A stretch of DNA of 64,000 bases from Marinilabiliales bacterium (GCA_003512955.1 DOTG01000038.1:124001-188000), one strand, 5' to 3'. Positions 24,967 to 34,118 are shown, counted from the first letter of the stretch. Notes: generated by a model not told the origin, from the sequence alone. Numbers and translations are program-made.

Positions 24967-26514
24967 TTATATAAATATTCTATCACCCTTACCGTCATAA
25001 AACTGATACTCCAAATAGGCATTGGAGCCGGAGGGTCTAATTGTAAGCCTTCGGAGGTATTTAAGCCTCCAGCGAAAACAAATAGAGAAAAACCCTTTGG
25101 TAAGGTATGCCGCCACATAAGGGTGCAGTTTCAAAACCACTTTTTTATACCGATACTTTTGTAATGTCCACCGGATGTGATTTTCAAGCTCGTTCACAAA
25201 TAAGATACTTGGCGTAACTTCACCAGAGCCGTTACATGAAGGACAGCGTTCAATGGTTTGAATGGTCATCTCAGGCCGTACCCTCTGACGGGTTATTTGC
25301 ATCAAACCAAATTTACTCAAAGGCAAAATATGGTGTTTGGCACGGTCGGAGCTCATAAACTCACGCATTTTATCGTAAAGCTTCTGTTTGTTTTCCGGAT
25401 CGTGCATATCAATAAAATCAATCACTATAATGCCACCCATATCACGTAAACGCAACTGACGCGAAATTTCATAAGCAGCCACAAGATTTACATCAATCGC
25501 GTTTTCTTCCTGGTTGCTTTCTGATTGAGAACGGTTTCCAGAGTTCACATCAATCACATGGAGAGCTTCGGTGTGCTCAATGACAAGATAGGCTCCTTTT
25601 TGAATGGCTACTGTTTTACCAAAAAGAGCTTTTATTTGTTTTTCCAACCCAAAATATTCAAAGATGGGTTGACTTCGGTTATACAACTTAATGATCTTCT
25701 CCCTTTCAGGAGCGATAGCACGTATATAGTCGCGGGTCTCGTTGAATAATATCTTATCGTTGATATAAACATTGTTGAACTGGTTATTCAACATGTCGCG
25801 AAGAATGGCAGTAGTGCGGTTCAATTCACCTAAAACCAACCTTGGTGGTTTGTTTTTAAGGCTGGCAAAAGCACCTTCCCATTTTTGAACCAACTCGCGC
25901 AATTCAGCATCTAAATCAGCCACACGTCTACTTTCAGCTACTGTTCTGACAATAACACCGTAATTTTTGGGTTTAATGCTTTGAATTAATTTACGCAAGC
26001 GATCTCTTTCCTCGGAATCCTGAATCTTTTGGGAAATAGAAATCTTATCGGTGAAAGGTATTAATACTAAATTCCGCCCAGCTATTGAAATTTCGGAGGC
26101 CAAACGGGGTCCTTTGGTGGAAATAGGTTCTTTGGCAACCTGCACCAAAATAGATTGACCTTCGGTAAGGACATGTTGTATTTTACCGTTTTTATCAATA
26201 TCGGGTTCTAACTGAAATTTAGATACTTGAACTGTTTTAATTCTGGAATCCAATGCCTGTTTCAGGTATTTATCAAGAGATCGGAACTGATGGCCTAAAT
26301 CCAGGTAATGGAGAAAGGCATCTTTTTCGTAACCAACATCGATAAAGGCTGCATTTAAACCGGGCATGATTTTCTTAACCCTGCCAAGGTAAATATCGCC
26401 AACTGCAAAACTGGTATTATTTTTTTCCTTATTTAATTCAACTAAGTTCTTATCTTCTAAAAGTGCAATAACAACTTCCGAAGAAGATGAGTTTATCACA
26501 AGTTCCTTGCTCAC
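24967..26514 (-). CDS. rng: Ribonuclease G / E family endoribonuclease
   Basis: This endoribonuclease functions in rRNA maturation and mRNA decay. An S1 domain begins at about residue 35 (VGDIYLGRVKKIMPGLNAAFIDVG). The catalytic Mg-binding Asp residues are in HVIDVNSGNRS and IVIDFIDMHDPENK, and the zinc-link motif CPSCNGSGE is present. It has 515 residues without the long C-terminal scaffold of RNase E, hence RNase G-like. I choose the GTG at 26514 (VSKELVINSSSSEVVIALL), because the upstream ATG at 26604 adds about 30 residues foreign to the family. It lies downstream of the small basic protein and HU genes, a conserved Bacteroidota order. Confidence 0.94.
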   Translation of the reverse strand: MSKELVINSSSSEVVIALLEDKNLVELNKEKNNTSFAVGDIYLGRVKKIMPGLNAAFIDVGYEKDAFLHYLDLGHQFRSLDKYLKQALDSRIKTVQVSKFQLEPDIDKNGKIQHVLTEGQSILVQVAKEPISTKGPRLASEISIAGRNLVLIPFTDKISISQKIQDSEERDRLRKLIQSIKPKNYGVIVRTVAESRRVADLDAELRELVQKWEGAFASLKNKPPRLVLGELNRTTAILRDMLNNQFNNVYINDKILFNETRDYIRAIAPEREKIIKLYNRSQPIFEYFGLEKQIKALFGKTVAIQKGAYLVIEHTEALHVIDVNSGNRSQSESNQEENAIDVNLVAAYEISRQLRLRDMGGIIVIDFIDMHDPENKQKLYDKMREFMSSDRAKHHILPLSKFGLMQITRQRVRPEMTIQTIERCPSCNGSGEVTPSILFVNELENHIRWTLQKYRYKKVVLKLHPYVAAYLTKGFFSICFRWRLKYLRRLTIRPSGSNAYLEYQFYDGKGDRIFI

Positions 26515-26641
26515 AATTCCATCACTTTGATTATGAAGATATAAAGGGACGTGCTTCAAAAAAGCATGCCATAAAAATAATAAACCTAAGGAGATAAGCT
26601 CCATAGGTTTACCATAATTTCATACTAAAAAAAAGAATATC

Positions 26642-26734
26642 TTATTTCTTCTTTTTATGTCGGTTTTTGCGAAGACGTTTTTTACGCTTATGCGTAGCCA
26701 TCTTATGCCTCTTCCGTTTCTTTCCGCTTGGCAT
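26642..26734 (-). CDS. 30-residue basic protein, AURKAIP1/COX24-type ribosomal candidate
   Basis: This tiny gene, of the kind often missed in annotation, encodes 30 residues with 19 Lys or Arg and 4 His: MPSGKKRKRHKMATH followed by KRKKRLRKNRHKKKK. The KRHKM-x-THKRKKRxRKxRHK pattern matches the AURKAIP1/COX24 C-terminal domain, the signature of mitochondrial mS38 and the mycobacterial bS22-type proteins at the decoding region of the small subunit. A ribosomal role is therefore likely. It lies 22 nt upstream of nothing coding on its strand except the HU gene before it (HU stop at 26757), and rng follows after 127 nt. No Shine-Dalgarno sequence is seen. Confidence 0.8.
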   Translation of the reverse strand: MPSGKKRKRHKMATHKRKKRLRKNRHKKKK

Positions 26735-26756
26735 ATTCGTAAATTTTAGAAGTTAG

Positions 26757-27044
26757 TTATTTTTTTACTTTCGTTTTCACTTTTCCAACAAATGTTTTTG
26801 CTGGCTTAAATGATGGAATAAAATGCTCAGGAATAATGATTGTAGTATTCTTTGAAATATTCCTAGCAGTTTTTTCTGCTCTTTTCTTCACTACAAAACT
26901 TCCAAAACCTCTTAAGTAAACGTTACTGCCTGTTTCCAAAGAAGTTTTAATGCTATCCATGAAGGCCTCAACAGTTTTTTGAACTGTCACTTTCTCAATC
27001 CCTGTGTTTTTTGAGATTTCGTTAACAATATCTGCTTTTGTCAT
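26757..27044 (-). CDS. HU-family nucleoid DNA-binding protein
   Basis: This is a 95-residue HU/IHF-type dimeric DNA-bending protein. Signatures are MTKADIVNEISKNTGIEKV at the N-terminus, GFGSFVVKKRAEKTARN at the base of the beta arm, and PEHFIPSFKPAKTF near the C-terminus. The Lys-rich C-terminus is mildly extended. It is transcribed ahead of the AURKAIP1-like gene and rng, and is divergent from mutY. Confidence 0.95.
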   Translation of the reverse strand: MTKADIVNEISKNTGIEKVTVQKTVEAFMDSIKTSLETGSNVYLRGFGSFVVKKRAEKTARNISKNTTIIIPEHFIPSFKPAKTFVGKVKTKVKK

Positions 27045-27093
27045 TTCTAAAAACCTTTTATAATCAATTATTTAATTTTTTCAAAAGTGTTGG

Positions 27094-27125
27094 CAAATAT
27101 AAATGTTTAATTCATAATATGAAAA
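27094..27125 (-). promoter_or_regulatory. Promoter of the HU gene
   Basis: On the minus strand TTTTC, a 19-nt spacer and TATATTTG are seen; the -7 box matches TAnnTTTG perfectly and the -33 box is one base from TTTTG. It lies 50 nt upstream of the HU start codon. Confidence 0.5.
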
Positions 27126-27177
27126 CAATTCAGCTAATTTTGTCGGAAAAAAAATAAACTTTAGCATCTAATTCTCA

Positions 27178-28239
27178 GTGAATATTGGAAAGACCTTAAT
27201 CCATTGGTATGAGCAATACCAAAGAGAACTCCCCTGGCGTACGACAAAAAACCCTTACTTAATATGGGTTTCGGAAATAATCATGCAACAGACCCGGATT
27301 CAACAAGGGCTCCCCTATTATTTAAAATTTGTCACCGATTTTCCGACAATTGAAGCATTGGCCTCAGCTCCGCAGGACAAGGTACTTTTAAACTGGCAGG
27401 GGTTGGGTTATTATTCGCGTGCGAGAAATATGCACGAAACAGCACAAATCATTGTTAAAAACCACAATGGGATTTTTCCGTCCTCGTACCACGAATTGCT
27501 GAAACTCAAAGGAATTGGACCTTATACTGCAGCTGCTATTGCCTCTTTCTGTTTCAACGAAAGGATTCCGGCTATTGATGGAAATGTCAACCGGGTGATT
27601 TCAAGAATTTATGATATTGAATTGCCTATAAATAAAGGTCCTGGTCAAAAAATGGTTAGAGATTTTTCCATTCAGACTCTTGGCAAAAACGATCCATGTA
27701 CTTTTAACCAGGCAATGATGGATTTTGGAGCGTTAATTTGTACGCCAACGAACCCATTGTGCAAAAACTGTCCAATATCTTTAGAATGTAAAAGCTTAAA
27801 AAATAATACTATCACGCTAAGACCTGTAAAAGAAAAACAAGCACCCCCGAAAGCAAGGTATTTTACCTATTTGGTTGTCAACCATAAAGGCAGTACCCTT
27901 TTAATGCAACGTCAGCATAACGACATTTGGAAAGGGCTTTATGAGTTCCCTATGTGGGAGTTTGATTCCCCTATGGTTGCGGAGGAATTTCTGCAATTGC
28001 CGAAAATCATGAAACTCTTGAAAGGATGTCGGATTTCTTCTATTTCTGAGAACAGGTTGCCCATCCATAAATTATCACATCAAAATATATATAGCCAGTT
28101 TATTCAACTGACTACCGAACCATTACCAAAAATCAGTAATACCTTAGAAGTCAAAGCTGATGAGCTAAAAAACTACGCTTTACCCAAATTGATCATAAAT
28201 TTTTTACATCATCAGAAAAAAGAATTTTCAAGAATTTGA
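27178..28239 (+). CDS. mutY: A/G-specific adenine glycosylase MutY
   Basis: MutY removes adenine mispaired with 8-oxoguanine. It has a GTG start at 27178 and 353 residues. The catalytic Glu is in VSEIIMQQTRIQQG and the helix-hairpin-helix plus catalytic Asp in KGIGPYTAAAIASF and PAIDGNVNRV. The [4Fe-4S] cluster ligands have the exact C-x6-C-x2-C-x5-C spacing in CTPTNPLCKNCPISLEC. A C-terminal NUDIX-like domain (about 225-345) recognises 8-oxoguanine. It is first in the mutY-ssb-gldE-gldD run conserved in Bacteroidota. Confidence 0.96.
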   Translation: MNIGKTLIHWYEQYQRELPWRTTKNPYLIWVSEIIMQQTRIQQGLPYYLKFVTDFPTIEALASAPQDKVLLNWQGLGYYSRARNMHETAQIIVKNHNGIFPSSYHELLKLKGIGPYTAAAIASFCFNERIPAIDGNVNRVISRIYDIELPINKGPGQKMVRDFSIQTLGKNDPCTFNQAMMDFGALICTPTNPLCKNCPISLECKSLKNNTITLRPVKEKQAPPKARYFTYLVVNHKGSTLLMQRQHNDIWKGLYEFPMWEFDSPMVAEEFLQLPKIMKLLKGCRISSISENRLPIHKLSHQNIYSQFIQLTTEPLPKISNTLEVKADELKNYALPKLIINFLHHQKKEFSRI

Positions 28240-28265
28240 CGAGAATTGAAAAGTTTGTACTTTTA
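28236..28265 (+). promoter_or_regulatory. Candidate promoter of ssb
   Basis: TTG (28236-28238), a 19-nt spacer and TACTTTTA (28258-28265) differ from the consensus only in the last base. The -33 box overlaps the mutY stop codon. The ATG is 29 nt downstream. Confidence 0.45.
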
Positions 28266-28294
28266 TAAAATTATAAACCCATTAAAAATACGGT

Positions 28295-28732
28295 ATGATA
28301 AACAAAGTTATCTTGGTTGGACATGTCGGCAAGGACCCGGAAGTAAGGTATATCGACAATGGAGCTGCTGTTGCCCAGTTTTCGTTAGCTACAAACGAAA
28401 CCTACAAAGACAAGACAGGAAACAGAGTAGAAAAAACAGAATGGCACAACATTGTTTTGTGGCGGGGTCTGGCTGAAGTTGTAGAAAAATATGTAAAAAA
28501 AGGGGACCAACTTTACATTGAGGGAAAAATCAGGACCCGTTCCTATGATGACAAAGATGGTAATAAAAAATATATCACCGAAATTGTTGCTGATACCATG
28601 CAAATGATGGGCAAAAAAGGTTCGGGAGATTCTAAAGGCGCCGTTCCATCCCCTCAGTCAGAGGATAAATTCGCGCATAGTACGGTAAATGAACCAGAAC
28701 CTCCCCTGGAAACAGATGATTTACCCTTTTAA
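28295..28732 (+). CDS. ssb: Single-stranded DNA-binding protein
   Basis: This is a 145-residue homotetrameric SSB. The OB-fold domain (1-108) begins MINKVILVGHVGKDPEVRY and contains TEWHNIVLWRGLAE and GDQLYIEGKIRTRSYDD. A short, flexible linker leads to the acidic C-terminal tip TDDLPF that recruits replication and repair partners. It lies between mutY and gldE on the same strand. Confidence 0.97.
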   Translation: MINKVILVGHVGKDPEVRYIDNGAAVAQFSLATNETYKDKTGNRVEKTEWHNIVLWRGLAEVVEKYVKKGDQLYIEGKIRTRSYDDKDGNKKYITEIVADTMQMMGKKGSGDSKGAVPSPQSEDKFAHSTVNEPEPPLETDDLPF

Positions 28733-28753
28733 TATTAATCAACAGTAAAAATC

Positions 28754-30076
28754 TTGGAAAACGATCCTTATTCTCAATGGGTAATATTAAGTAACCTTAA
28801 TATTACCTTTTTTCCTTTTAGCCTCAATGCTATTGGCGGCTTAATACTTACCTTAATCCTGCTTTTATTTTCCGCTTTAATTTCAGCAAGTGAGATTGCT
28901 TTTTTTTCGTTGGACCCTTCGGAGCTAACCCAAGTTAGGGAAGGGAAAAGCAGTGGATTCAAAAACATTAACCACCTTATTGAAAAACCCCAGGAATTAT
29001 TGGCGACCATTTTGGTTTCAAACAATTTTGTAAATATAGCCATTGTTTTGACTTCAACCTGGGTCATGAATTCGCTGATTGACTTCAGTCAAGCACCTAT
29101 CCTTGGATTTATTATTCAGGTAATTTTAATCACTTTTGTTATTTTACTATGTGGTGAGATTATTCCAAAAATTTATGCCAATCAAACTCCTCTAAAAGTG
29201 GCCAAATTCATGGCAATCCCATTAATTTTTCTGAGAAAATTGTTCAAACCGTTGATTCTATTTCTGATGGCTTCCACCAAAGTTATCGATAAAAAGCACC
29301 ACCGAAAATATAACATTTCACGCGATGACCTTTCTAATGCCCTGGAACTGACCTCCGAATCCCTGGCAGAAGAGAAAGGTATCCTTAAAGGGATTATTGA
29401 ATTTGGGAACATTGAAGTATCGGACATTATGTGCCCCAGAGTGGATGTGTTGGCTTTGGACATTAATACCCCGTTCAGCAAGGTTTTGCAGGAAATTGTC
29501 GGTGCCGGATACTCTAGAATTCCCGTATATCTGAAAACTTTCGACGATGTAAAAGGCATCTTGTATATTAAAGATTTATTGCCACATATTCATAAAACCG
29601 ACACATTTCACTGGCAATCGCTGATTAGGCCTCCCTATTTTGTTCCGGAACGCAAAAAGATTAATGAACTTCTGGAAGAGTTGCAGACCGATAAAATCCA
29701 CATGGCCATAGTAGTTGATGAATATGGCGGTACTTCAGGAATTATAACCATGGAAGACATTATTGAAGAGATTGTGGGAGATATTGCCGATGAATTTGAC
29801 GAAGAAGACGAGGTGCCTTTTTCAAAAATCAACGAAAACAATTACCTGTTCGATGGCAAAATACTGTTGAATGACTTTTACAAGATCATGGACGTAGAAA
29901 ACGATATATTTGATGACATAAAAGGGGATGCTGATACTCTTGCCGGACTAATTCTTGAAATTAAAGGAGACTTCCCGGAACTTTATGACAAAATAACCTT
30001 TGAGCCTTTTACATTCATTATCGAGGCGGTTGATAAACGAAGAATTGTTAAAATTAAAACGTCCGTTCGGAGATAA
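28754..30076 (+). CDS. gldE: Gliding motility-associated protein GldE (CNNM/CBS-domain membrane protein)
   Basis: This 440-residue inner-membrane protein has a TTG start at 28754, 21 nt after ssb. A DUF21/CNNM transmembrane domain (about 20-195, beginning with LILTLILLLFSALISASE) is followed by two CBS domains (about 205-340, with MCPRVDVLALDI and VVDEYGGTSGIITMEDIIEEIVGDI) and a C-terminal CorC/HlyC domain. Adjacency to gldD identifies it as GldE rather than another HlyC/CorC paralogue. Family knowledge links GldE and GldD to gliding and type IX secretion function; they also occur in non-gliding members. Confidence 0.92.
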   Translation: MENDPYSQWVILSNLNITFFPFSLNAIGGLILTLILLLFSALISASEIAFFSLDPSELTQVREGKSSGFKNINHLIEKPQELLATILVSNNFVNIAIVLTSTWVMNSLIDFSQAPILGFIIQVILITFVILLCGEIIPKIYANQTPLKVAKFMAIPLIFLRKLFKPLILFLMASTKVIDKKHHRKYNISRDDLSNALELTSESLAEEKGILKGIIEFGNIEVSDIMCPRVDVLALDINTPFSKVLQEIVGAGYSRIPVYLKTFDDVKGILYIKDLLPHIHKTDTFHWQSLIRPPYFVPERKKINELLEELQTDKIHMAIVVDEYGGTSGIITMEDIIEEIVGDIADEFDEEDEVPFSKINENNYLFDGKILLNDFYKIMDVENDIFDDIKGDADTLAGLILEIKGDFPELYDKITFEPFTFIIEAVDKRRIVKIKTSVRR

Positions 30077-30131
30077 AACACACCTCATGTTTTTGTAATT
30101 TCGTTACTTTTAGCATCAAAAAAACATAGTT

Positions 30132-30701
30132 ATGTTTAAACTACCTGCCATTTTTATTGGAACCATCCTTTTATTTTCCGCTTGCCAAAGAGAATATACA
30201 CCAAAACCCAGAGGTTATTTCCGTATTGATTTACCCGAAAAACAATACCACAAAACCCCCAGCAAATTACCTTATCGCTTCGATTACCCCACTTATTGCT
30301 ATTTGCTGAATAACCGGAAAGCTGAACAAGAATTGTATTGGATTGATGTGGTGTATCCAAAATTTAAAGCAACCGTTTTTTTGAGCTACAAAATCATTGA
30401 TAAAAATTTTGAAGAGTATTTTGAGGATACCTACCAGTTTGTTTATAAACACACCATTAAGGCCGATGCCATTGATGAGACGCCTGTCTATCATCCAGAT
30501 AAAAAAGTTTATGGCGTAATATATGACATTAAAGGAGATGCAGCTTCGAATGTCCAGTTTTACCTCACCGATAGCACCAAGAATTTTTTACGGGGAGCTC
30601 TTTACTTTGATGTGGCTCCGAATAAAGATTCGCTGGCCCCGGTGTTAAAATTCATCCGGGCAGATATCGATCGGTTAACAGAAACTTTTGAATGGAAATA
30701 A
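30132..30701 (+). CDS. gldD: Gliding motility lipoprotein GldD
   Basis: This 189-residue lipoprotein has the signal peptide MFKLPAIFIGTILLFSAC with a lipobox ending in Cys18. The start of the mature protein, PKPRGYFRIDLPEKQY, is the GldD signature. GldD is needed for gliding and type IX secretion in Flavobacterium. The gene is 55 nt downstream of gldE; the phosphopantetheinyl transferase start codon follows its stop by one base. Confidence 0.93.
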   Translation: MFKLPAIFIGTILLFSACQREYTPKPRGYFRIDLPEKQYHKTPSKLPYRFDYPTYCYLLNNRKAEQELYWIDVVYPKFKATVFLSYKIIDKNFEEYFEDTYQFVYKHTIKADAIDETPVYHPDKKVYGVIYDIKGDAASNVQFYLTDSTKNFLRGALYFDVAPNKDSLAPVLKFIRADIDRLTETFEWK

Positions 30702-30702
30702 C

Positions 30703-31323
30703 ATGCCGCTGATTTTTAAATCAAATGTTGCCCAGGGAACCCTTTTAGGGGTTTGGAAAAAAGAAGAAGATTTTGAACTGCTCCAAACCGTTTACCCGTT
30801 GCGGGCCGAAGAAAAACTGGATTTTGTTAAAATCAACAATATCCAGCGGAAAAGCGAATGGCTGGCAACACGCATTTTGCTTACCGAGATGCTTGAAAAA
30901 CGCAAAACCATCAACTATTCCGAGCATGGCAAACCTCAATTAAAGGACAGTTCCTTAATGTTAAGCATATCGCATTCCAAAAACTTTGTGGCCATCATTA
31001 TAAGCAATCAGCATCAAGTGGGCATTGATATTGAACATGTTTCGGAACGGGTACGGAAAGTCATTCATAAATTTCTTCGCGATGCTGAAATTCAATGGTG
31101 CCAGACGTTAAAACAGCAAACCCTTTGCTGGTGTGCTAAAGAGACTATCTTTAAAATTTATGAAAAAGAACTGGATTTTAAGGATGTTGAAATCCAAGCC
31201 TTTCAACCGGATGCCGAACATGGGAGCTTTTGGGCAAGGACACAAAAAGGTGATCAATATAAATCATTCAAAATCAATTTTCTGGAATTCGATGACGATG
31301 TTTTAACTTATACGCTTACCTAA
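30703..31323 (+). CDS. 4'-phosphopantetheinyl transferase superfamily protein
   Basis: This enzyme transfers phosphopantetheine from CoA to a carrier protein. The Sfp-type motifs are visible: HQVGIDIEHV (the Mg-binding Asp and Glu) and WCAKETIFKIYEK (W-x-x-K-E). Length is 207 residues from the ATG at 30703; the frame starts at 30688 inside gldD, but only the later ATG fits. It is probably co-transcribed with gldE-gldD. The carrier-protein substrate (fatty-acid ACP or a secondary one) cannot be told from the sequence. Confidence 0.9.
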   Translation: MPLIFKSNVAQGTLLGVWKKEEDFELLQTVYPLRAEEKLDFVKINNIQRKSEWLATRILLTEMLEKRKTINYSEHGKPQLKDSSLMLSISHSKNFVAIIISNQHQVGIDIEHVSERVRKVIHKFLRDAEIQWCQTLKQQTLCWCAKETIFKIYEKELDFKDVEIQAFQPDAEHGSFWARTQKGDQYKSFKINFLEFDDDVLTYTLT

Positions 31324-31421
31324 TAAACCATCCAAAGTAAAAGGGATTTCTGTCATCCGATTGTGAAAAGTGGATACGCTACCTCCAGAAATATTCACAA
31401 AGTTTTTCTATCTTTCCGCTT

Positions 31422-32156
31422 ATGATTTTAAACCACATACAGGAAAATCGGAACAAAGGAAAAAAGACCTTTGCTGTATTGATTGATCCTGACAAGCAAT
31501 CGGAAAGTTCGCTCATTGATTTGGTAAAGAAACTCAATCAAAAACCGGGACCCGATTTAATTCTTGTTGGAGGAAGCATCGTTTTAAACGGTATTGATCA
31601 GACCGTGGCGCTGATTAAAAAAAACACCGCTTTACCTGTAATTTTATTCCCGGGAAATGCCCTTCAGTTTTCAGCCAAAGCCGATGGCATCCTTTTTCTG
31701 TCACTGATTTCAGGACGAAATCCCGATTTTTTGATCGGCAATCATGTCCTTTCAGCCACACGGATAAAAAAGTCGGGGATTGAAGTGATTCCCACGGGTT
31801 ATATCCTCATTAATTCGGGAGCAGATACCTCGGTGTCGTACATGAGCAATACGGTTCCCATCCCCTATCAAAAGCCTGAAATTGCTGTAGCCACAGCCAT
31901 TGCCGGCGAGCTCCTGGGGTTGAAACTGATTTACCTTGAGGCAGGAAGCGGGGCTCCCAGACCTGTTTCGGACGAGATGATACAAGCTGTCAAAAAAAAC
32001 AGTTCCGTTCCTCTTATCGTGGGAGGAGGGATTAAAACACCCAAACAGCTCGAAAATGTGCTAAAAGCCGGAGCCGATATGGTGGTTGTAGGAACAGCTA
32101 TTGAAAAAGATAGTTCCATATTAACTGATTTTGCATCCATTGTCTCTAAATCTTAA
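31422..32156 (+). CDS. Geranylgeranylglyceryl/heptaprenylglyceryl phosphate synthase
   Basis: This TIM-barrel prenyltransferase joins a polyprenyl diphosphate to glycerol-1-phosphate, the ether-lipid step best known in archaea but also found in Bacteroidota (group II GGGPS). Its 244 residues include FAVLIDPDKQ, LILVGGSIVL, ILFPGN, the long conserved LKLIYLEAGSGAPRPV, and the phosphate-binding VGGGIKTPKQ and ADMVVVGTAIEKD. It stands 98 nt after the phosphopantetheinyl transferase gene. Glycerol-1-phosphate dehydrogenase is not in the window. Confidence 0.93.
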   Translation: MILNHIQENRNKGKKTFAVLIDPDKQSESSLIDLVKKLNQKPGPDLILVGGSIVLNGIDQTVALIKKNTALPVILFPGNALQFSAKADGILFLSLISGRNPDFLIGNHVLSATRIKKSGIEVIPTGYILINSGADTSVSYMSNTVPIPYQKPEIAVATAIAGELLGLKLIYLEAGSGAPRPVSDEMIQAVKKNSSVPLIVGGGIKTPKQLENVLKAGADMVVVGTAIEKDSSILTDFASIVSKS

Positions 32157-32350
32157 CATCTGCCCGATGTTTCGCCAGTTTTGTTTAAGCTTTTGGACAA
32201 AAAAACCAGACAGGGTTATCCAATCAAACAATCAGATTGATAAAATATTAGTTTCTTGATATTTCAACACAAAATTCACACTAACTTAATGTATATCAAC
32301 GATTAAAACAGAAATTGATACCCATTCAACAATTAAACCATTCATTGCCG

Positions 32351-33994
32351 TTATCGTTCCAACTCCTCAATAACGCTACCTGTGCAACCATTAGGAAACG
32401 GAATGTTCAAAAAATTTGAAATCGTGGGAGCGATATCTTCCATGTAAACAGTCCGTGAGATTCGTTGCCGACCGATTTTCCATCCGTACCAAATTAAAGG
32501 AACATGAATGTCATAATTATTACCGGAGTTGGCGGTTGACAAGTAGTCTCCCTTTTCAATCCAGCCGGGCTCCAGGTTAAGCATCACATCGCCGGAGCGT
32601 TTCTGGTTGTATGAATTCTGCAATTTTGAAAAAACTCCTGTTGAATAATTAGTCTGTTCCAACGTTGTGGCAGTAATGGCATTGGCCACGCCAGTAAATT
32701 GAATCATAAACTGGGCAACTACTTGTTGGAATTCAGGGATTTTAAGGTTTGCATCTTCAATCAATTGGTGGTTCAGGTAAATCTGCTTGTTGTTGTAGTC
32801 AATCACCCATTTCCCCTTGTCATACAAAGCATTCAGATAGGTCCCGAGCAACATGAGCGCCCGGTCGGAATTAAATTCCCCGGCAGGAATGTTCATTTTA
32901 GTCAACTCTTCTGGATTATAGGAGGCCCCATGATCCGAAGTGAGGTACATCAGGACATTGTGTTTCCCAAATTGTTCATCAATGAACTGCAACAGGTGCT
33001 CCAATTCTTTATCCAACCGGATATAAATATCTTCAAGTTCCACGGAATTTGGGCCGCAAGCCTCTCCCACCTTGGAAGGGACCGAAAAACTAATACTTAC
33101 AAAATCGGGGAATTCATCTTGCCCAAGTTGGTCCTCAACAATGGCAGAAACCGCGAAATCCTTGGTGAGGGTAATTCCATAGGGATTTGCTTTCAAAACG
33201 CCGTAATGAGCCTCTTTCTTAATAAACGCGTTTACCTTTTTTGCAAAGGTATTTTCGCCGGCAAAACCCACGGAACTGGCCAACCCGCGCTGAGCACCGT
33301 TCCGGTAACTTTCTTCGGCCAGCATGGGTAGCCATTCACGTTCCAGGTACAGATCGGAGAATTTTTTCTCATTGAACTGGTTGACCCAGTTGGGCAAAGA
33401 ATCGAAATAATAGGTGCTCGAAATCCAATTGCCCGAGGCCTCATCAAACCAGTAGGCAGCATCAGCCAAATGCCCCGCGGCAAGTATGGCTGCTTCAGGT
33501 TTCATTGAAATACCGACAACTTTAGATCGGTGGTTGTTAAATATCTTCATCTCATCGGTAAAAGTGGTGGTGAGCAGGTTCTTTGGAGAATAGGGGTAAA
33601 TATCTTTGGTTGAACCCAACGATTTCTGTTTTTCGTCGAAAACCGAAAATGCAGTCAGGTTTTGCAACCGCTGATACCAGTAATCAGAAACAATGCCATG
33701 CACCGAAGGATCGCATCCGGTGGCAATAGTGGCAAACCCTGGAGCTGTTTGGGTTAACAAATAGTCGTAATTGGCATTCTTGCACAACGAACCTTCATCA
33801 ATCAATTTTCTAAATCCTCCCTCACCAAAATTATCCCAAAAACGGAAAAGGTAATCATAGCGCATATCCTCCACCACAATCCCAACAATGAGTTTCGGGG
33901 TTTCGGGAGGAATTTCTTTCCGCTTTTGGGCAAATAAGCCAGACACTGAAATAGCGTTGAAAAATATAGTGAACACAAGAACCAGTAATTTCAT
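32351..33994 (-). CDS. PafA-like alkaline phosphatase family protein, catalytic residues lost
   Basis: This is a 547-residue exported protein (signal peptide 1-22) with the full fold of PafA-type alkaline phosphatases: VVEDMRYDYLFRFWDNFG, YLLTQTAPGFATIATG, GHLADAAYWFDEASG, GPNSVELEDIYIRLD, YLTSDHGASYNPEE and IHVPLIWYG. However, several metal and phosphate ligands known in PafA are replaced: the first Zn-binding Asp is Glu42, the D-x-V-G-H pair reads S307-K-V-G-E311, the final Zn His is Ala488 and the phosphate-contacting Arg in KDR is Glu (KPE). The nucleophile Thr and the DH of SDHG remain. It is thus probably a pseudo-phosphatase or an enzyme of different chemistry. It is monocistronic. Confidence 0.8.
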   Translation of the reverse strand: MKLLVLVFTIFFNAISVSGLFAQKRKEIPPETPKLIVGIVVEDMRYDYLFRFWDNFGEGGFRKLIDEGSLCKNANYDYLLTQTAPGFATIATGCDPSVHGIVSDYWYQRLQNLTAFSVFDEKQKSLGSTKDIYPYSPKNLLTTTFTDEMKIFNNHRSKVVGISMKPEAAILAAGHLADAAYWFDEASGNWISSTYYFDSLPNWVNQFNEKKFSDLYLEREWLPMLAEESYRNGAQRGLASSVGFAGENTFAKKVNAFIKKEAHYGVLKANPYGITLTKDFAVSAIVEDQLGQDEFPDFVSISFSVPSKVGEACGPNSVELEDIYIRLDKELEHLLQFIDEQFGKHNVLMYLTSDHGASYNPEELTKMNIPAGEFNSDRALMLLGTYLNALYDKGKWVIDYNNKQIYLNHQLIEDANLKIPEFQQVVAQFMIQFTGVANAITATTLEQTNYSTGVFSKLQNSYNQKRSGDVMLNLEPGWIEKGDYLSTANSGNNYDIHVPLIWYGWKIGRQRISRTVYMEDIAPTISNFLNIPFPNGCTGSVIEELER

Positions 33995-34060
33995 CTTTAT
34001 TTATATTGATTTGATGCAAAAATAACCAAATAAGCTTAATTTATCAGGTCCAACGATTAG

Positions 34061-34090
34061 TTTTAGTATCAGCTACTTTTGTTAAGTTTG
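34061..34090 (+). promoter_or_regulatory. Candidate promoter of the radical SAM gene
   Basis: TTT (34061-34063), a 19-nt spacer and TAAGTTTG (34083-34090) match the Bacteroidota consensus except for the last -33 base. A second TAnnTTTG box, TACTTTTG, overlaps at 34074-34081. Confidence 0.4.
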
Positions 34091-34118
34091 CATTGAATAC
34101 CTCAAAACAATCAAACAA

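Noticed and set aside
32699..33331. 210-codon frame on the + strand
   Set aside because: Antisense to the PafA-like gene; no promoter and no family-like features.
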